Shown: positions 1 through 9,978 of the stretch, piece after piece
Numbering within the stretch: the first letter of the stretch is position 1
Layout of the letters: the number at the start of each line of letters is the position of its first letter
Source: Sporomusa sp. KB1
GTDB taxonomy: Bacteria > Bacillota > Negativicutes > Sporomusales > Sporomusaceae
Reading direction: 5' to 3'
DNA length: 64,000 bases
Assembly (NCBI RefSeq): GCF_007830295.1
Contig: NZ_VLKC01000002.1
Span: forward strand, 3,676,356 to 3,740,355
Notes under the pieces: model-generated
Databases searched by the model: none
Seen by the model: the letters and a program-made list of their open reading frames with translations, nothing else
What the model was told of the DNA's origin: nothing
Translations under genes and position numbers: made by a program

Positions 1-42
1 TTCCCGGCAGCCCTTGCATTTATCTAGCACACGAGTTAAGAC

Positions 43-537
43 TTATCTATTTTTTTGTAAGAGTTCTTTTTCCAAAAAATCAGCCATAGGAGCAGGATCA
101 TTTACCGAAAAATGAGGAATATCATCATAGATAGTTGTATCAGAAGCGATTGCCAGTAATTCTTCTTTTGAGCATAGCGGGCTTTCACAGGCTTCTTTGC
201 GAAATACCTCAATCCGGAGCTTACTTTCTCGCTTGTAGCCTTCTGTAAAGATAATATCAACCCCATTAATATGGGCGGCTACTTCTTCAAGCAGTAATTC
301 TTTGGTTACTTTTTTTATCATTGCCATTTTTTCTGGTGAGGAGATGCAAACAATATCGGCACCTGCTTGCGCATGACGCCAGGTATCTTTACCAGGCTTG
401 TCAATGTCAAAGCCATGAACATCATGCTTTATGGTAGCAACCTTGTAGCCTCGCAGTTTTATTTCCCGAATTAATTTTTCCAAATAGGTAGTTTTACCAC
501 AGTCTGAGCGTCCCACAATTGATATTACTGGAATCAT
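43..537 (-). CDS. mobB: MobB, molybdopterin-guanine dinucleotide biosynthesis adaptor protein B
   Basis: A small P-loop GTPase (164 aa) that assists MobA in attaching GMP to molybdopterin, giving the guanine dinucleotide form of the cofactor used by formate dehydrogenases. The sequence starts with a Walker A motif, VGRSDCGKTTYLEKL, at about residues 8-22. It continues with the typical MobB stretch TIKHDVHGFDIDKPGKDTWR and then the TEGYK motif near residue 99. Length is normal for a MobB without a fused MoeA domain. It lies downstream of fdhA on the same strand, separated by that gene's terminator, so it probably has its own promoter. The neighbour makes sense because FdhA needs this cofactor. 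Assignment is firm. Confidence 0.9.
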   Translation of the reverse strand: MIPVISIVGRSDCGKTTYLEKLIREIKLRGYKVATIKHDVHGFDIDKPGKDTWRHAQAGADIVCISSPEKMAMIKKVTKELLLEEVAAHINGVDIIFTEGYKRESKLRIEVFRKEACESPLCSKEELLAIASDTTIYDDIPHFSVNDPAPMADFLEKELLQKNR

Positions 538-701
538 TGCAATAATTACCTCTTTTCTTTATCTAATGGCTTATACAAATTCCATTATAAATGCAGGATA
601 AACTTCAGTGCAAGTAGTTGTCAAAAAATAGTATACAAATGTTATCTGTGTGTTGAAGTAACCGCTGGATCGCAATGTGTGAAAAGGTGTCCCTTTGGGA
701 T

Positions 702-738
702 AAAAAAATCTGTGGCACTTAGCTAAGTGCCACAGATC
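702..738 (-). terminator. Rho-independent terminator of fdhA
   Basis: A perfect 13-bp stem with a 4-nt loop (708-720 pairs with 725-737) lies just after the fdhA stop. Read on the minus strand it is followed by a run of seven U residues (702-708). It separates fdhA from mobB. Confidence 0.9.
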
Positions 739-758
739 TTATGTTTTATAGCTTCTAA

Positions 759-3437
759 TTAATTAAGCTTTTCGACTTTGACTGCACATACTTTGTATTC
801 GTAGGTTTTGGTTGTTTTGTCTAAGTTACCACTGGTAAGTTCATTGGTTGGGGTTGCGAGATAGTGGAAGGACATCCAGATAACTCCCGGCAATACACGG
901 TCTGTAATCCACGCTTTGGTTTGAACTTTGCCGCGGCGTGAGGACACACTAATGATTTCTTGATCCTGGATTCCCAGACGTTTTGCGTCATCAGGATGTA
1001 GCATGGCTTGTTCTTCAGAACGGAAATCAGTCAGTGTTTTTGAGTAACCGGGGGTAGTTATGTTGTAGTGATAAAGAATTCGGCCTGTGCTTAGCAGGAA
1101 CGGATACTCTGGATCTGGTTCTTCGCCAGGAGCCTGATTGTCAATGGCCACAAACTTGGCAGTACCGCAGCTGAACTTGCCATTGGCATGCAGATACTGG
1201 GTACCAGGATGGTTTTTATCCGGAACCGGCCATTGTAGGCCGCTTGCTTCAAGACGATCATATGAGACACCCGCCAAGCTTGGGGTGAGAGAGGCTATTT
1301 CATCCATGATTTCACTCGCATGATTGTAGGACATCGGATAGCCCATCCGTGTGGATAAGTCCACCAAAATCTGCCAGTCTGCGCGGCTGTTGCCGACCGG
1401 ATTGATGGCTTGGCGAACCCGTTGAATACGACGTTCCGTATTGGTAAAGGTGCCGTCTTTTTCAGCAAAGGAGGCTCCTGGCAAAACGACATCAGCTAAC
1501 TTGGCTGTTTCGGTTAGAAACAGATTTTGTACAACAAGGAAATCCAAATTCTTGAGTCCTTTGCGGACATGATTGGCATCGCCGTCAGTTAGAACGGGAT
1601 CTTCGCCCATAACATACATGGCTTTGAGTTCGCCGCTAACGGCTTTATCGAACATATCTGGAATCATGAGTCCCACTTTATTCGATAGTTTTACGCCCCA
1701 CGCCTTTTCAAATTTATCTTGAACCATTGGGAAATCGACTTTTTGATAGCCTGGATAAACATTCGGCAAAGCACCCATATCACAGGCACCCTGTACGTTG
1801 TTTTGGCCACGCATTGGATTTACACCAGTATTAGGTTTGCCGATATTACCTGTCAGTAGGGTAAGGTTGGCTAAACTCATAACGTTATCTGTACCGCATA
1901 CGTGTTCGGTTATTCCCAAGGTATAAAAAATCTGTGCTTTTTCAGCTGTGCCATAGATTTTAGCTGCTTCAAGCAGTAAATCTTTTGGCACGCCGGTGAT
2001 GCTTTCTACATATTCGGGGGTATATTTTTCTACTGTTTCAGCAACCTGCTCATACCCGTTTGTGCAGGCTTCAATAAAGGCTTTATCATGCCAGCCGGAC
2101 TTGATAATGATGCGCATAATACCGTTAATTAAAGCAATATCAGTGCCTGGTTTCAAACGCAGCCAAACATGGGCTTTGCCAGCCAGTTCGGTTTTTCGCG
2201 GATCAGCTACCACGAGTTTGGCACCGTTGCGGAGAGCTTGCCGCATTTTTGCGCCAATGACAGGGTGGGCTTCAGTTGGGTTAGCCCCAATTACAAACAA
2301 AACTTTGCTGTGGGGAATTTCATTAATAGAGTTGGTCATTGCTCCGGAGCCGAATGAAGTGGCCAGACCGGCCACAGTGGGAGCGTGTCAAGTACGTGCG
2401 CAATGATCGACATTGTTGGTACCGATCGCTGCGCGCATAAATTTTTGCATGATATAGTTATCTTCGTTAACGCATCTGGCAGAACTAAGTGCTCCTATCG
2501 CGTCGCCACCATAGGCAGTTTTTATTTCACCAAATTTGCTGGCAATTAGATCAAGCGCTTCATCCCAGCTGGCCTCAACAAATTTGCCGTCTTTTTTTAT
2601 CAATGGCGTGGTAAGGCGTTCCGGGCTGTGGATATAGTCAGTACCGAAACGTCCTTTAACGCAGGTAAGACGACCATTAACCGGACTGCTTAGATTGGAG
2701 GTAACACCAATAACCTTATCGTCTTTTACATTTAGATCGAAGTTACAGCCTACACCGCAGAAGGGGCAGGTTGTTTTAACTTTTTTATCAGGCAAACCAG
2801 CAAGATGCATAGGCTTTTCGGTCAAAGCGCCTACTGGGCAAGCCGATACACAGGTTCCGCAAAATAAACAACTGGACGAATTGACCATGTCTTCGTCAAA
2901 TGCCGGTGCGACCTTGGTATCAAATCCCCTGTTTGTCCATTCAAGGGTATCGCAGCATTGCACTTCCCGGCAAACCCGGACACAACGTCCGCAAAGAATA
3001 CATTTGTTATTATCCCGAATGATGAAGGGATTGCTGTCATCTACAGCAAAGTTACGGCGCTCGCCTTCAAAACGAACTTCGCGGATGCCGAATTGGTTTG
3101 CCAGCGACTGCAACTCACAATCCAGGTTGCGCTGACAGGACAGACAATCTTGTGGATGGTTAGCGAGCATAAGTTCAACTACGCTTTTGCGTGCTTCGCG
3201 GATGGTTGCCGAGTTGGTGCGTACAACCAGCCCTTCGGATACTGGGTAGGTGCAGGCGGTAACAAGTCCTTTGGCTCCTTCCACTTCTACGACACAGACA
3301 CGGCAGGACCCTTCAGGGGTTAAATCAGCGAGATGGCATAAAGTGGGAATAGTTACTCCCGCTTGCTGGGCAGCCTCTAAGACAGTACTTCCTTTGGCAA
3401 TTTCGATGACTTGTCCATCAATAGTTAGTTTTACCAT
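759..3437 (-). CDS. fdhA: Selenocysteine-containing formate dehydrogenase, catalytic subunit
   Basis: Oxidises formate to CO2 (or the reverse) at a molybdenum or tungsten bis-pterin centre. The reading frame is interrupted once, by TGA at 2388-2390. The flanking residues VDHCART and HAPTVAGLATS are exactly those around the active-site selenocysteine of formate dehydrogenases, so I read one protein of 892 aa with Sec at position 350. Domains in order: a 2Fe-2S ferredoxin (about 1-80, CRVCVVEVEG), a His-Cys3 4Fe-4S site (HPQDCLSCQRNLDC), a 2x4Fe-4S ferredoxin (CILCGRCVRVC and CLFCGTCVSACP), the 4Fe-4S site of the catalytic domain (TCPFCGVGC, about 222), then the molybdopterin domains. This N-terminal layout is that of soluble NAD- or ferredoxin-linked enzymes, with no signal peptide. 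RBS AAGGAG lies 14 nt before ATG 3437. No beta subunit is adjacent. Confidence 0.95.
2359..2390 (-). promoter_or_regulatory. Bacterial SECIS element with the Sec UGA codon of fdhA
   Basis: On the minus strand the UGA (2390-2388) is followed, after 12 nt, by a perfect 6-bp stem GUGGCC/GGCCAC closing the 5-nt loop GGUCU (2375-2359). Distance and loop agree with bacterial SECIS hairpins, whose apical loop carries a GU bound by SelB; E. coli fdhF has a similar GGUCU loop. This supports recoding rather than a nonsense mutation. The hairpin is also inside the coding sequence, as expected for bacteria. Confidence 0.88.
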
Positions 3438-3639
3438 TAACTGTGTTCACACTCCTTGTGATAGAATAGAAACTACTGGGTACTGGGGAAAACGGATAAT
3501 AAGAACGTAATATTTTTAATATTCAATAATGAACTTCAACGTTATAATGAATTTTCCTTCTTTTTAAAAGAAAATATGTACTAAGTTTCACAAAAGATTT
3601 AATTAAGGCTGAAGACTTACAATATGAACCGGTTAGAAC

Positions 3640-3668
3640 TTGACACTGTCCACTGTGATAGGTATAAT
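3640..3668 (+). promoter_or_regulatory. Sigma-A promoter of the valS T-box transcript
   Basis: TTGACA at 3640-3645 and TATAAT at 3663-3668 are both perfect consensus hexamers with a 17-bp spacer. The T-box leader starts about 25 nt downstream. Confidence 0.85.
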
Positions 3669-3693
3669 AAAGTCAATTATATATGATGAATAG

Positions 3694-3938
3694 TGATGAA
3701 CGGAAGAGTACGCTAGCGCGACTGTTCAGAGAGGAAGCTCTTGGCTGCAAGGTTTCTCAGTGCGCATGCTGAAGGTCATCCGGGAGCTGCTGTGTTGAAA
3801 AATTAAGTAGGTACAGCCGGGTTTTGCCACGTAATGGCAATGTGAGTGTCTGGCTGTTAGTTTATGCCGGAAACAAAGGTGGTATCGCGGAAGAAACAAA
3901 AGCTCTTTCGTCCTTAGAGGACGAAAGAGCTTTTTTAT
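3694..3938 (+). promoter_or_regulatory. T-box leader of valS (tRNA-Val responsive)
   Basis: A tRNA-sensing leader that lets transcription continue when uncharged tRNA-Val binds. The stem I start GGAAGAGTA (about 3700) and AGAGAG, the distal loop GGCTGCAAGG, the specifier region GAAGGTCATCC and the T-box sequence AGGTGGTATCGCGG (3877-3890) are all present in order. A strong terminator (3899-3936) carries a 14-15-bp stem and a U run. By position the specifier codon is GTC at 3775-3777, a valine codon, matching the downstream synthetase. The specifier assignment is my reading of the consensus; the T-box itself is clear. Confidence 0.92.
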
Positions 3939-3957
3939 ATTTATCCAAGGAGGAACT

Positions 3958-6618
3958 ATGGAACAAGAACAGACCAACAATATTTCAACCGTTTATGACC
4001 CCCAGGCAGTAGAAGCCAAGTGGTATAAATTTTGGGAAGATAACAGGTTATTTCATGCTGAAGTTGACCCTCAAAAGCAAGCATTTAGTATTGTAATACC
4101 GCCGCCGAATGTAACCGGGCAGCTCCATATGGGTCATGCGCTTGACAATACTTTGCAGGATATCCTTATTCGATTTAAACGTCAGCAGGGCTATAATACC
4201 TTATGGATGCCAGGTTCCGACCACGCCGGAATTGCTACGCAGATTAAAGTGGAGGAAGTATTGGCTAAGGAGGGTAAGACCCGTTATGATCTGGGGCGTG
4301 AAACATTTATTAATCGAGTTTGGGAATGGAAAGGCCAGTATGGCAGTCGGATAACTAATCAGCTCCGGCGCCTAGGTGCTTCCTGCGACTGGGAACGAGA
4401 GCGCTTTACTATGGATGAGGGTTGCTCTAAGGCCGTACGCGAGGTTTTTGTCAGCTTGTATGAGCAGGGGCTTATTTATCAGGGACACCGCATCACTAAT
4501 TGGTGTCCGCGTTGTAATACGGCTTTAAGTGATATTGAAGTTGAGCATGAAGAACAACCGGGCCATCTCTACCATGTCCGATATTTGGTAGAAGGTACTG
4601 ACAGCGAGTATGTTACGGTAGCAACTACACGGCCTGAGACTATCTTAGGTGACAGTGGTGTAGCTGTTCATCCTGAGGATGGACGCTACAAACATTTGGC
4701 CGGCAAATATTTAATTTTGCCCCTTATTGGCCGCCGCCTGCCGCTGGTAGCTGATGAATATGTTGATCCTTCGTTTGGGACCGGGGCCGTAAAGATTACA
4801 CCCGCTCACGACCCGAATGACTTTGATATGGGCCAAAGACACAAGTTAGCCGAATTTGTTGTTATAAATCCTGATGGTACAATGACAGCTGATACCGGTA
4901 AGTATGCGGGTATGGACCGCTATGAATGCCGTAAAATGTTAGTAAATGACTTGAAAGACCAAGGCTATCTTGTAAAAATTGATGAACATAGTCATGCGGT
5001 CGGGCATTGTCAACGCTGCAACACAGTAGTTGAACCATTAGTATCCAAGCAATGGTTTGTTAAAATGGAGCCACTAGCCCAACCAGCTATTAAGGCCGTA
5101 GCTTCAGGCCAAATTCAATTTGTTCCCGAGCGGTTTACAAAAATCTATACTAATTGGCTGGAAAACATTCGGGACTGGTGTATTTCCCGTCAAATCTGGT
5201 GGGGGCATCGTATCCCGGCTTGGTATTGCGAATGTGGTGAGGTTACTGTATCCCGGGAAGATATAACCGTTTGCCCTAAGTGCGGCGGGAAGGTTGAACA
5301 AGACCCAGATGTGCTTGATACTTGGTTTAGTTCCGGGTTATGGCCGTTTTCCACCATGGGCTGGCCTGAGGATACGGCTGAACTCAAGCAATTTTACCCC
5401 ACAAGTGTACTGGTAACCGGCTATGACATTATTTTTTTCTGGGTAGCCAGAATGATTATGATGGGGCTGAAGTTCCAAAAAAATATTCCTTTTAAGCATG
5501 TGTTTATTCATGGTTTGGTGCGCGATAGCCAGGGTCGGAAGATGAGTAAGTCGCTGGGTAACGGCATTGATCCGCTGGAGGTAATTGATAAATACGGTGC
5601 AGACACACTGCGATTTATGTTAATAACGGGTAATACCCCTGGTAATGACATGCGTTTTTATTGGGAACGAGTGGAGTCCAGCCGGAACTTTGCCAACAAA
5701 ATCTGGAATGCCTCACGCTTTGTACTGATGAATTTGGAAGGCTTTGAGCAGGAGGTTACGCCTGATTCTAAGGCGTTTACACTAGCTGACCGCTGGATTT
5801 TGAGCCGTTATAATGCCACCGTGGCTGATGTAACACGCAATCTTGAGCGTTTTGAGCTGGGGGAAGCGGCTCGCATGGTATATGAATTTATCTGGGACGA
5901 GTTCTGCGATTGGTATATTGAATTGGCAAAAAGCCGCCTTTATAATAAAGAAGATGACAAAAGCCGTAAAGTAGCGCAATATCTTTTACACTATGTTCTT
6001 AGTAATACCTTGAAGCTGCTGCATCCGTTTATGCCATTTATTACCGAGGCTATTTGGCAGAGTCTGCCACACCAGGGAATTAGCATAATGACAGCTGGCT
6101 GGCCAGTGGAAGATACGAAGCTTACTAACCATGAGGACGAACAACTGATGGGCGTCATTATGGAAACCATTAAGGCAGTGCGCAATATGCGGGCCGAAGT
6201 CAATGTACATCCTGGCAAAAAGAGCCAAGTAATTTTAAAAATGGCTTCCTGTGAGCTCAAGGAAAAAATAGAGGATAATAGCAGCTATATTAAAACGTTA
6301 GCCGCTGCCGAGCCGATAACTATTCTTGCAGCTAGTGATGTCACGCCTGAAAATGCTATGACAGCGGTGGTTAGCGGTGTTGAAATTTATTTGCCGCTTA
6401 AAGGACTTATTGATGTCGAAAAAGAAACTGCTCGTTTGAACAAAGAACTCAGCAATTTAGACAAAGAGTTATCACGTATTAGCGGTAAATTGGGTAACCC
6501 CGGCTTTACCGCCAAGGCTCCTGCTGATGTCATTGAGAAGGAAAAAGCCAAACAGGCCGAATTCGTAGAAAAGCAAATAGCTATTAAAGAACGCTTGGTG
6601 TATTTGGCTCAGCTATAG
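3958..6618 (+). CDS. valS: Valyl-tRNA synthetase
   Basis: Class I aminoacyl-tRNA synthetase (886 aa, usual length) that charges tRNA-Val and edits misactivated threonine. The HIGH-type signature is seen in [15 protein letters not shown] (about 47-61). The editing domain holds [10 protein letters not shown]. The KMSKS loop is [14 protein letters not shown] (about 526). The C-terminal coiled-coil arm runs over the last 70 residues, rich in Lys and Glu. The start ATG follows AAGGAGGA by 5-6 nt. It is controlled by the T-box leader directly upstream. folC follows after 36 nt, so the two are probably cotranscribed. Confidence 0.97.
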   Translation: MEQEQTNNISTVYDPQAVEAKWYKFWEDNRLFHAEVDPQKQAFSIVIPPPNVTGQLHMGHALDNTLQDILIRFKRQQGYNTLWMPGSDHAGIATQIKVEEVLAKEGKTRYDLGRETFINRVWEWKGQYGSRITNQLRRLGASCDWERERFTMDEGCSKAVREVFVSLYEQGLIYQGHRITNWCPRCNTALSDIEVEHEEQPGHLYHVRYLVEGTDSEYVTVATTRPETILGDSGVAVHPEDGRYKHLAGKYLILPLIGRRLPLVADEYVDPSFGTGAVKITPAHDPNDFDMGQRHKLAEFVVINPDGTMTADTGKYAGMDRYECRKMLVNDLKDQGYLVKIDEHSHAVGHCQRCNTVVEPLVSKQWFVKMEPLAQPAIKAVASGQIQFVPERFTKIYTNWLENIRDWCISRQIWWGHRIPAWYCECGEVTVSREDITVCPKCGGKVEQDPDVLDTWFSSGLWPFSTMGWPEDTAELKQFYPTSVLVTGYDIIFFWVARMIMMGLKFQKNIPFKHVFIHGLVRDSQGRKMSKSLGNGIDPLEVIDKYGADTLRFMLITGNTPGNDMRFYWERVESSRNFANKIWNASRFVLMNLEGFEQEVTPDSKAFTLADRWILSRYNATVADVTRNLERFELGEAARMVYEFIWDEFCDWYIELAKSRLYNKEDDKSRKVAQYLLHYVLSNTLKLLHPFMPFITEAIWQSLPHQGISIMTAGWPVEDTKLTNHEDEQLMGVIMETIKAVRNMRAEVNVHPGKKSQVILKMASCELKEKIEDNSSYIKTLAAAEPITILAASDVTPENAMTAVVSGVEIYLPLKGLIDVEKETARLNKELSNLDKELSRISGKLGNPGFTAKAPADVIEKEKAKQAEFVEKQIAIKERLVYLAQL

Positions 6619-6654
6619 TAAGGTCGGTGCATGAAGAAAACGGAGGTGCAACAG

Positions 6655-7938
6655 ATGAATTATGAACAAACGTTAGCCTATCTTGAAAATTTGAGTAAGT
6701 TTGGTATTAATCTGGGAATGGCTCGTATTGAGCGCTTGCTTGCGCTCATGCAGCATCCGGAACAACGTTTTAAATCCATTCATGTTACCGGTACAAATGG
6801 CAAAGGTTCCACGACAGCTATGCTGTCAGCTATATTGACTGCCAGTGGGGTTAAAAACGGAATGTATACTTCTCCCCATCTTCATGACTATCCGGAACGG
6901 ATGGTCGTCAATGGACAGGAAATAACCAAAGATGAATTTGCTCAGGCAATTACCTATACCAATAAATTTGTTGAACAGATGCTGGCAGAGGGCTTTGAGC
7001 AACCCACAGAATTTGAAGTAATTACTGCTGCTGCTTTTTACTATTTTGCTGCTGTGGGTGTAGAGTATGCTGTTATTGAAGTCGGACTGGGCGGGCTGTT
7101 GGATTCTACGAATGTTATTATCCCGGAAATTTCGGTAATTACCAATGTTACCCTGGAACATACGGATCGTTGCGGTTCTACAATTGCAGATGTTGCCCGC
7201 CATAAAGCTGGCATAATTAAAGATGGCGTGCCGGTGGTAACAGCCGCAAAAGGTGAGCCACTTGCTATTATTAAGCAGACAGCGGCTGCAAAAGGTGCTA
7301 GAGTTTATGTGAAAGATGAGGATTTTTCAAGTGAGTTTCAAGGATTAGCCAAAGGCAAACAGCAAATGTTTATTGATGCCGGTGGTTTAGGTCAAGCTGA
7401 AATTGCACTAAATATTATTGGTTGTCACCAAGTGGAAAATGGCGCAGCTGCTGTTATGACTGCACTCCTTCTGGGGACAAAGGAATCGCGCATTACTTTG
7501 CAGACAATTAAGAGCGCCCTTACTACAGTACGCTGGCCAGGCCGGTTTGAAATCGTTCCTGGCAGTCCGGTTATTATTATTGACGGAGCACATAATCCGG
7601 ATGGGGCCAGAGTGTTGCGACAAAACCTTGATTTGGTGTTTCCCGGACGAGAGATAACCTTTGCTTTAGGTATTCTCCGTGACAAAGATGTAGCAGGAAT
7701 TATTCGTGCGCTTATTCGTACGACTGATACGGTTGTTACTGTTCAGCCACTCTCGTACCGGGCAGCAACTCCAGAAGAAATTGCCCGGGAAATAGAAGCG
7801 CGTCACGTGGAGGCTGCTGGCACAATTGAGGCTGGTATTGAGCGTGCTAAGCAATTGGCTGGTTCTGATGGGCTTGTTTGTGTCGCAGGTTCGCTATACT
7901 TAATCGGAGAGGCTCGTCAGATTATCTTTAATAAGTAG
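6655..7938 (+). CDS. folC: Folylpolyglutamate synthase / dihydrofolate synthase
   Basis: Adds glutamate to dihydropteroate and to folates (Mur ligase family). The ATP loop VTGTNGKGSTTAM appears near residue 42, followed by SPHLHDYPERM, the EVGLGGLLDSTN motif and the Mur ligase C-terminal IIDGAHNPDGARVL. From ATG 6655 the protein has 427 aa, a normal length. I chose this ATG over the one at 6631 because a strong GGAGG lies 8 nt before it, while 6631 has none. It follows valS closely. Confidence 0.93.
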   Translation: MNYEQTLAYLENLSKFGINLGMARIERLLALMQHPEQRFKSIHVTGTNGKGSTTAMLSAILTASGVKNGMYTSPHLHDYPERMVVNGQEITKDEFAQAITYTNKFVEQMLAEGFEQPTEFEVITAAAFYYFAAVGVEYAVIEVGLGGLLDSTNVIIPEISVITNVTLEHTDRCGSTIADVARHKAGIIKDGVPVVTAAKGEPLAIIKQTAAAKGARVYVKDEDFSSEFQGLAKGKQQMFIDAGGLGQAEIALNIIGCHQVENGAAAVMTALLLGTKESRITLQTIKSALTTVRWPGRFEIVPGSPVIIIDGAHNPDGARVLRQNLDLVFPGREITFALGILRDKDVAGIIRALIRTTDTVVTVQPLSYRAATPEEIAREIEARHVEAAGTIEAGIERAKQLAGSDGLVCVAGSLYLIGEARQIIFNK

Positions 7939-7968
7939 ACAATGTAACTATAATTGTATATAATAAAT

Positions 7969-8034
7969 AGTGGCGCTTGGGGCATAATGCAAGCGCCACT
8001 ATTGTTATACTTTTTGCATGCGAAAAAGTATAAC
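7969..8034 (+). terminator. Two consecutive hairpins downstream of folC
   Basis: The first is an 11-bp perfect stem (7969-7979 with 7990-8000). The second is a 12-bp perfect stem (8004-8015 with 8023-8034) that contains its own T run in the left arm and an A run in the right arm. The first is followed only by ATTGTTAT, so it is an imperfect terminator. Together they probably end the valS-folC transcript. Confidence 0.6.
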
Positions 8035-8095
8035 AGTAAAACCCAATAGGAAACAGTAAGTTGAACCGGGAATTTTTTGAACCGTAGGTGAAAAT

Positions 8096-9343
8096 GTGTA
8101 TATTGCATATTCGTTCAACAGTCAAACCCAATATCGTCTTGATTTTCTCATAGAACATTGCATTTTGGCTGTAGCCTTTTTTTTACCGATGTCGCTGGAT
8201 GCCGCTACTTTGTTTCTCGGAGTGGGAACTGCTTTATGGACAGTTAAGATGATAGCAGTGAAGAGACTGTTGTTTAAACGGACACCATTTGATGAGAGCA
8301 TTGCTCTATTGGTTATTTTGTCAGCAGCATCTATTGGTGGTTCACCAGATCCGAGCTTTAGTTTTTATAATTATTACCATCTTATGGGACGATATATATT
8401 ACTATATTATCTTGTTATTAATAATTTGAATTCTTTGCAGCAAGTACAACGATTAGTGTGGGCGGTTATGGCTTCGGCTTTATTGGTAACCTCCTATGGG
8501 TTTTATCAATATGTACACGGTGTAGATATATCCACATTTCACTGGGTGGATGGTGAACAGTTTCCAGACCTTAAAGTCCGGATTTTTTCTACCTTGCAAA
8601 ATCCTAATTTGCTAGCCGGGTTTTTAGTGGTTGTTATGTCCTTAGCTATTGGACAGGGATTATATACCGAAAGAATCGGCAGTAAATTATTGCTGTTTGC
8701 GTTGGTTATTGTATTGGGAACCTGTCTGGTACTTACTTATTCGCGGGGTGCATGGCTAAGCATAGTGGCAGTTGCAACTATTTGCGGGCGGTTCTATAAC
8801 CGCAAGGTGCTGTGGCTTTTTTTATTAATTCCGCTGGGTGCACTTTTTTGCCAGGATGCAGTAATGGAACGATTAATGTCTATTTTTAATCCCACAGATA
8901 CTTCTTCAACCTTGAGAATAGCCTTATGGGAAAGTACGATTGCCATGATTTGGGATAAGCCACTGCTCGGAATTGGCTGGGGATCCTACTGGCTAGTGTA
9001 TCCTGAGTATGATTTTTTCCTGAATAACCCTGCTGCCCGGATTGTTCATGCTCACAATATGTACCTGCATATTGCAGCTGAAATTGGGATACCAGGATTG
9101 CTTGTATTTTTAATTATTATTTATGGACATACTAAGAAAGCAATGGATATTTTAAGTCATACCAACAATCGTTGGGTAACCGGGCTTATGCTTGGCATAG
9201 TGGCAGCTGTTCTGGGTTTGGCAGTCAATGGTTTTACTGATTATATTATGTTTAATGTGCAGTTGTCGATGCTGTTTTGGCTCCTGAATGGGGTAATTAT
9301 TACCATCTGGCAAGAAGTTGCCGCAACAACTAAAAACAATTGA
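8096..9343 (+). CDS. O-antigen ligase / polymerase family membrane protein (Wzy_C-like)
   Basis: A 415-aa polytopic membrane protein of the O-antigen ligase/polymerase superfamily, which joins or polymerises lipid-linked glycans at the outer face of the cytoplasmic membrane. Around ten or eleven hydrophobic segments are visible. The family's long external loop lies between about residues 205 and 330. It has LTYSRGAWLSI before it and the conserved His region VHAHNMYLHIAAEIG (about 320) near its end. Start is probably GTG 8096, preceded by GTAGGTG. It stands alone between terminators, with no glycosyltransferases beside it, so the substrate is unknown. Negativicutes have an outer membrane, so lipopolysaccharide ligation is possible. 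Confidence 0.75.
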   Translation: MYIAYSFNSQTQYRLDFLIEHCILAVAFFLPMSLDAATLFLGVGTALWTVKMIAVKRLLFKRTPFDESIALLVILSAASIGGSPDPSFSFYNYYHLMGRYILLYYLVINNLNSLQQVQRLVWAVMASALLVTSYGFYQYVHGVDISTFHWVDGEQFPDLKVRIFSTLQNPNLLAGFLVVVMSLAIGQGLYTERIGSKLLLFALVIVLGTCLVLTYSRGAWLSIVAVATICGRFYNRKVLWLFLLIPLGALFCQDAVMERLMSIFNPTDTSSTLRIALWESTIAMIWDKPLLGIGWGSYWLVYPEYDFFLNNPAARIVHAHNMYLHIAAEIGIPGLLVFLIIIYGHTKKAMDILSHTNNRWVTGLMLGIVAAVLGLAVNGFTDYIMFNVQLSMLFWLLNGVIITIWQEVAATTKNN

Positions 9344-9514
9344 GCAATTTGCCGCGGTAAGCCTGAATATATCTATATTTATCGCCGCTGCTTTTTGGTT
9401 GTCGGATACCATGTGTTTTTTGAAAAGCAACCTAATTATTTTAGAAGTCGCAGCAGGATTTATTAGAAATAACGCGAATATACACAAATAGTAAGTTATT
9501 TAGTATAACTATCG

Positions 9515-9539
9515 AGGGGGATTAGCCCCTTAATTTTTT
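9515..9539 (+). terminator. Possible terminator before the hydrogenase island
   Basis: A short AGGGG/CCCCT stem with a 6-nt loop is followed by TAATTTTTT. The stem is weak (5 bp), so this is tentative. It would insulate the O-antigen ligase gene from the next operon. Confidence 0.4.
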
Positions 9540-9597
9540 ATGCGGAATTTAGTGAAATTTCGAACAAGAGTTAATTTTGGCTCATGGAGGTGCCGTG

Positions 9598-9978
9598 TTG
9601 AAACTGGCACAAATAAAAATTATGTTGGATGCTGAGGTACTTTGCGGTATAGAATGGCTTGACAGAGAAATTAAAAGCGCTTGCGGCGCAGACTTAATGA
9701 GTGATGTTTTGGCTTTTACTAAAGAAAATGGGCTTTTGTTGACAGGTCTGACAAACATCCAAGTAATTCGTACCGCTGAGGTGAGTGACTTAGTTGCCAT
9801 ATTGTTTGTACGCGGTAAACGGCCAGGGCCAGAGGTTGTTGCAATGGCAAAGAACATGCAAATTCCTTTGCTTTCAACTAGAAAACAGATGTATGAAGCT
9901 TGCGGTTTGTTATATCAAGATGGTCTTGCGGGTTGTACGCTAAAGGAGGAACCCTTTTGTTGCCGGGACAAGGAATAG
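9598..9978 (+). CDS. DRTGG-like domain protein, hydrogenase-linked
   Basis: A 126-aa soluble protein resembling the DRTGG-domain family, whose function is not established. It is a distant paralogue of the protein at 11788-12129; both share an SD-L--V stretch early on and a hydrophobic AILF/AIVI strand followed by a P-E-V/A helix. I place the start at TTG 9598, 7 nt after GGAGG (9586-9590); GTG 9595 is the alternative. The 3' end overlaps the next gene's start by 22 nt, so the two are translationally linked. First gene of the hydrogenase regulatory half. Confidence 0.6.
   Translation: MKLAQIKIMLDAEVLCGIEWLDREIKSACGADLMSDVLAFTKENGLLLTGLTNIQVIRTAEVSDLVAILFVRGKRPGPEVVAMAKNMQIPLLSTRKQMYEACGLLYQDGLAGCTLKEEPFCCRDKE

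Noticed and set aside
1..42. On the minus strand, codons after the mobB stop read TRVLDKCKGCRE to the window edge
   Set aside because: It is only 14 codons, without RBS, and cannot be told from chance; a downstream gene may start here.
759..3437. Reading fdhA as a pseudogene or as two genes split by a stop
   Set aside because: The UGA is at the catalytic Sec position and is followed by a SECIS hairpin, so recoding explains it.
3824..4012. A 62-aa + strand ORF over the T-box
   Set aside because: It covers the T-box and terminator and runs into valS in another frame; no coding character.
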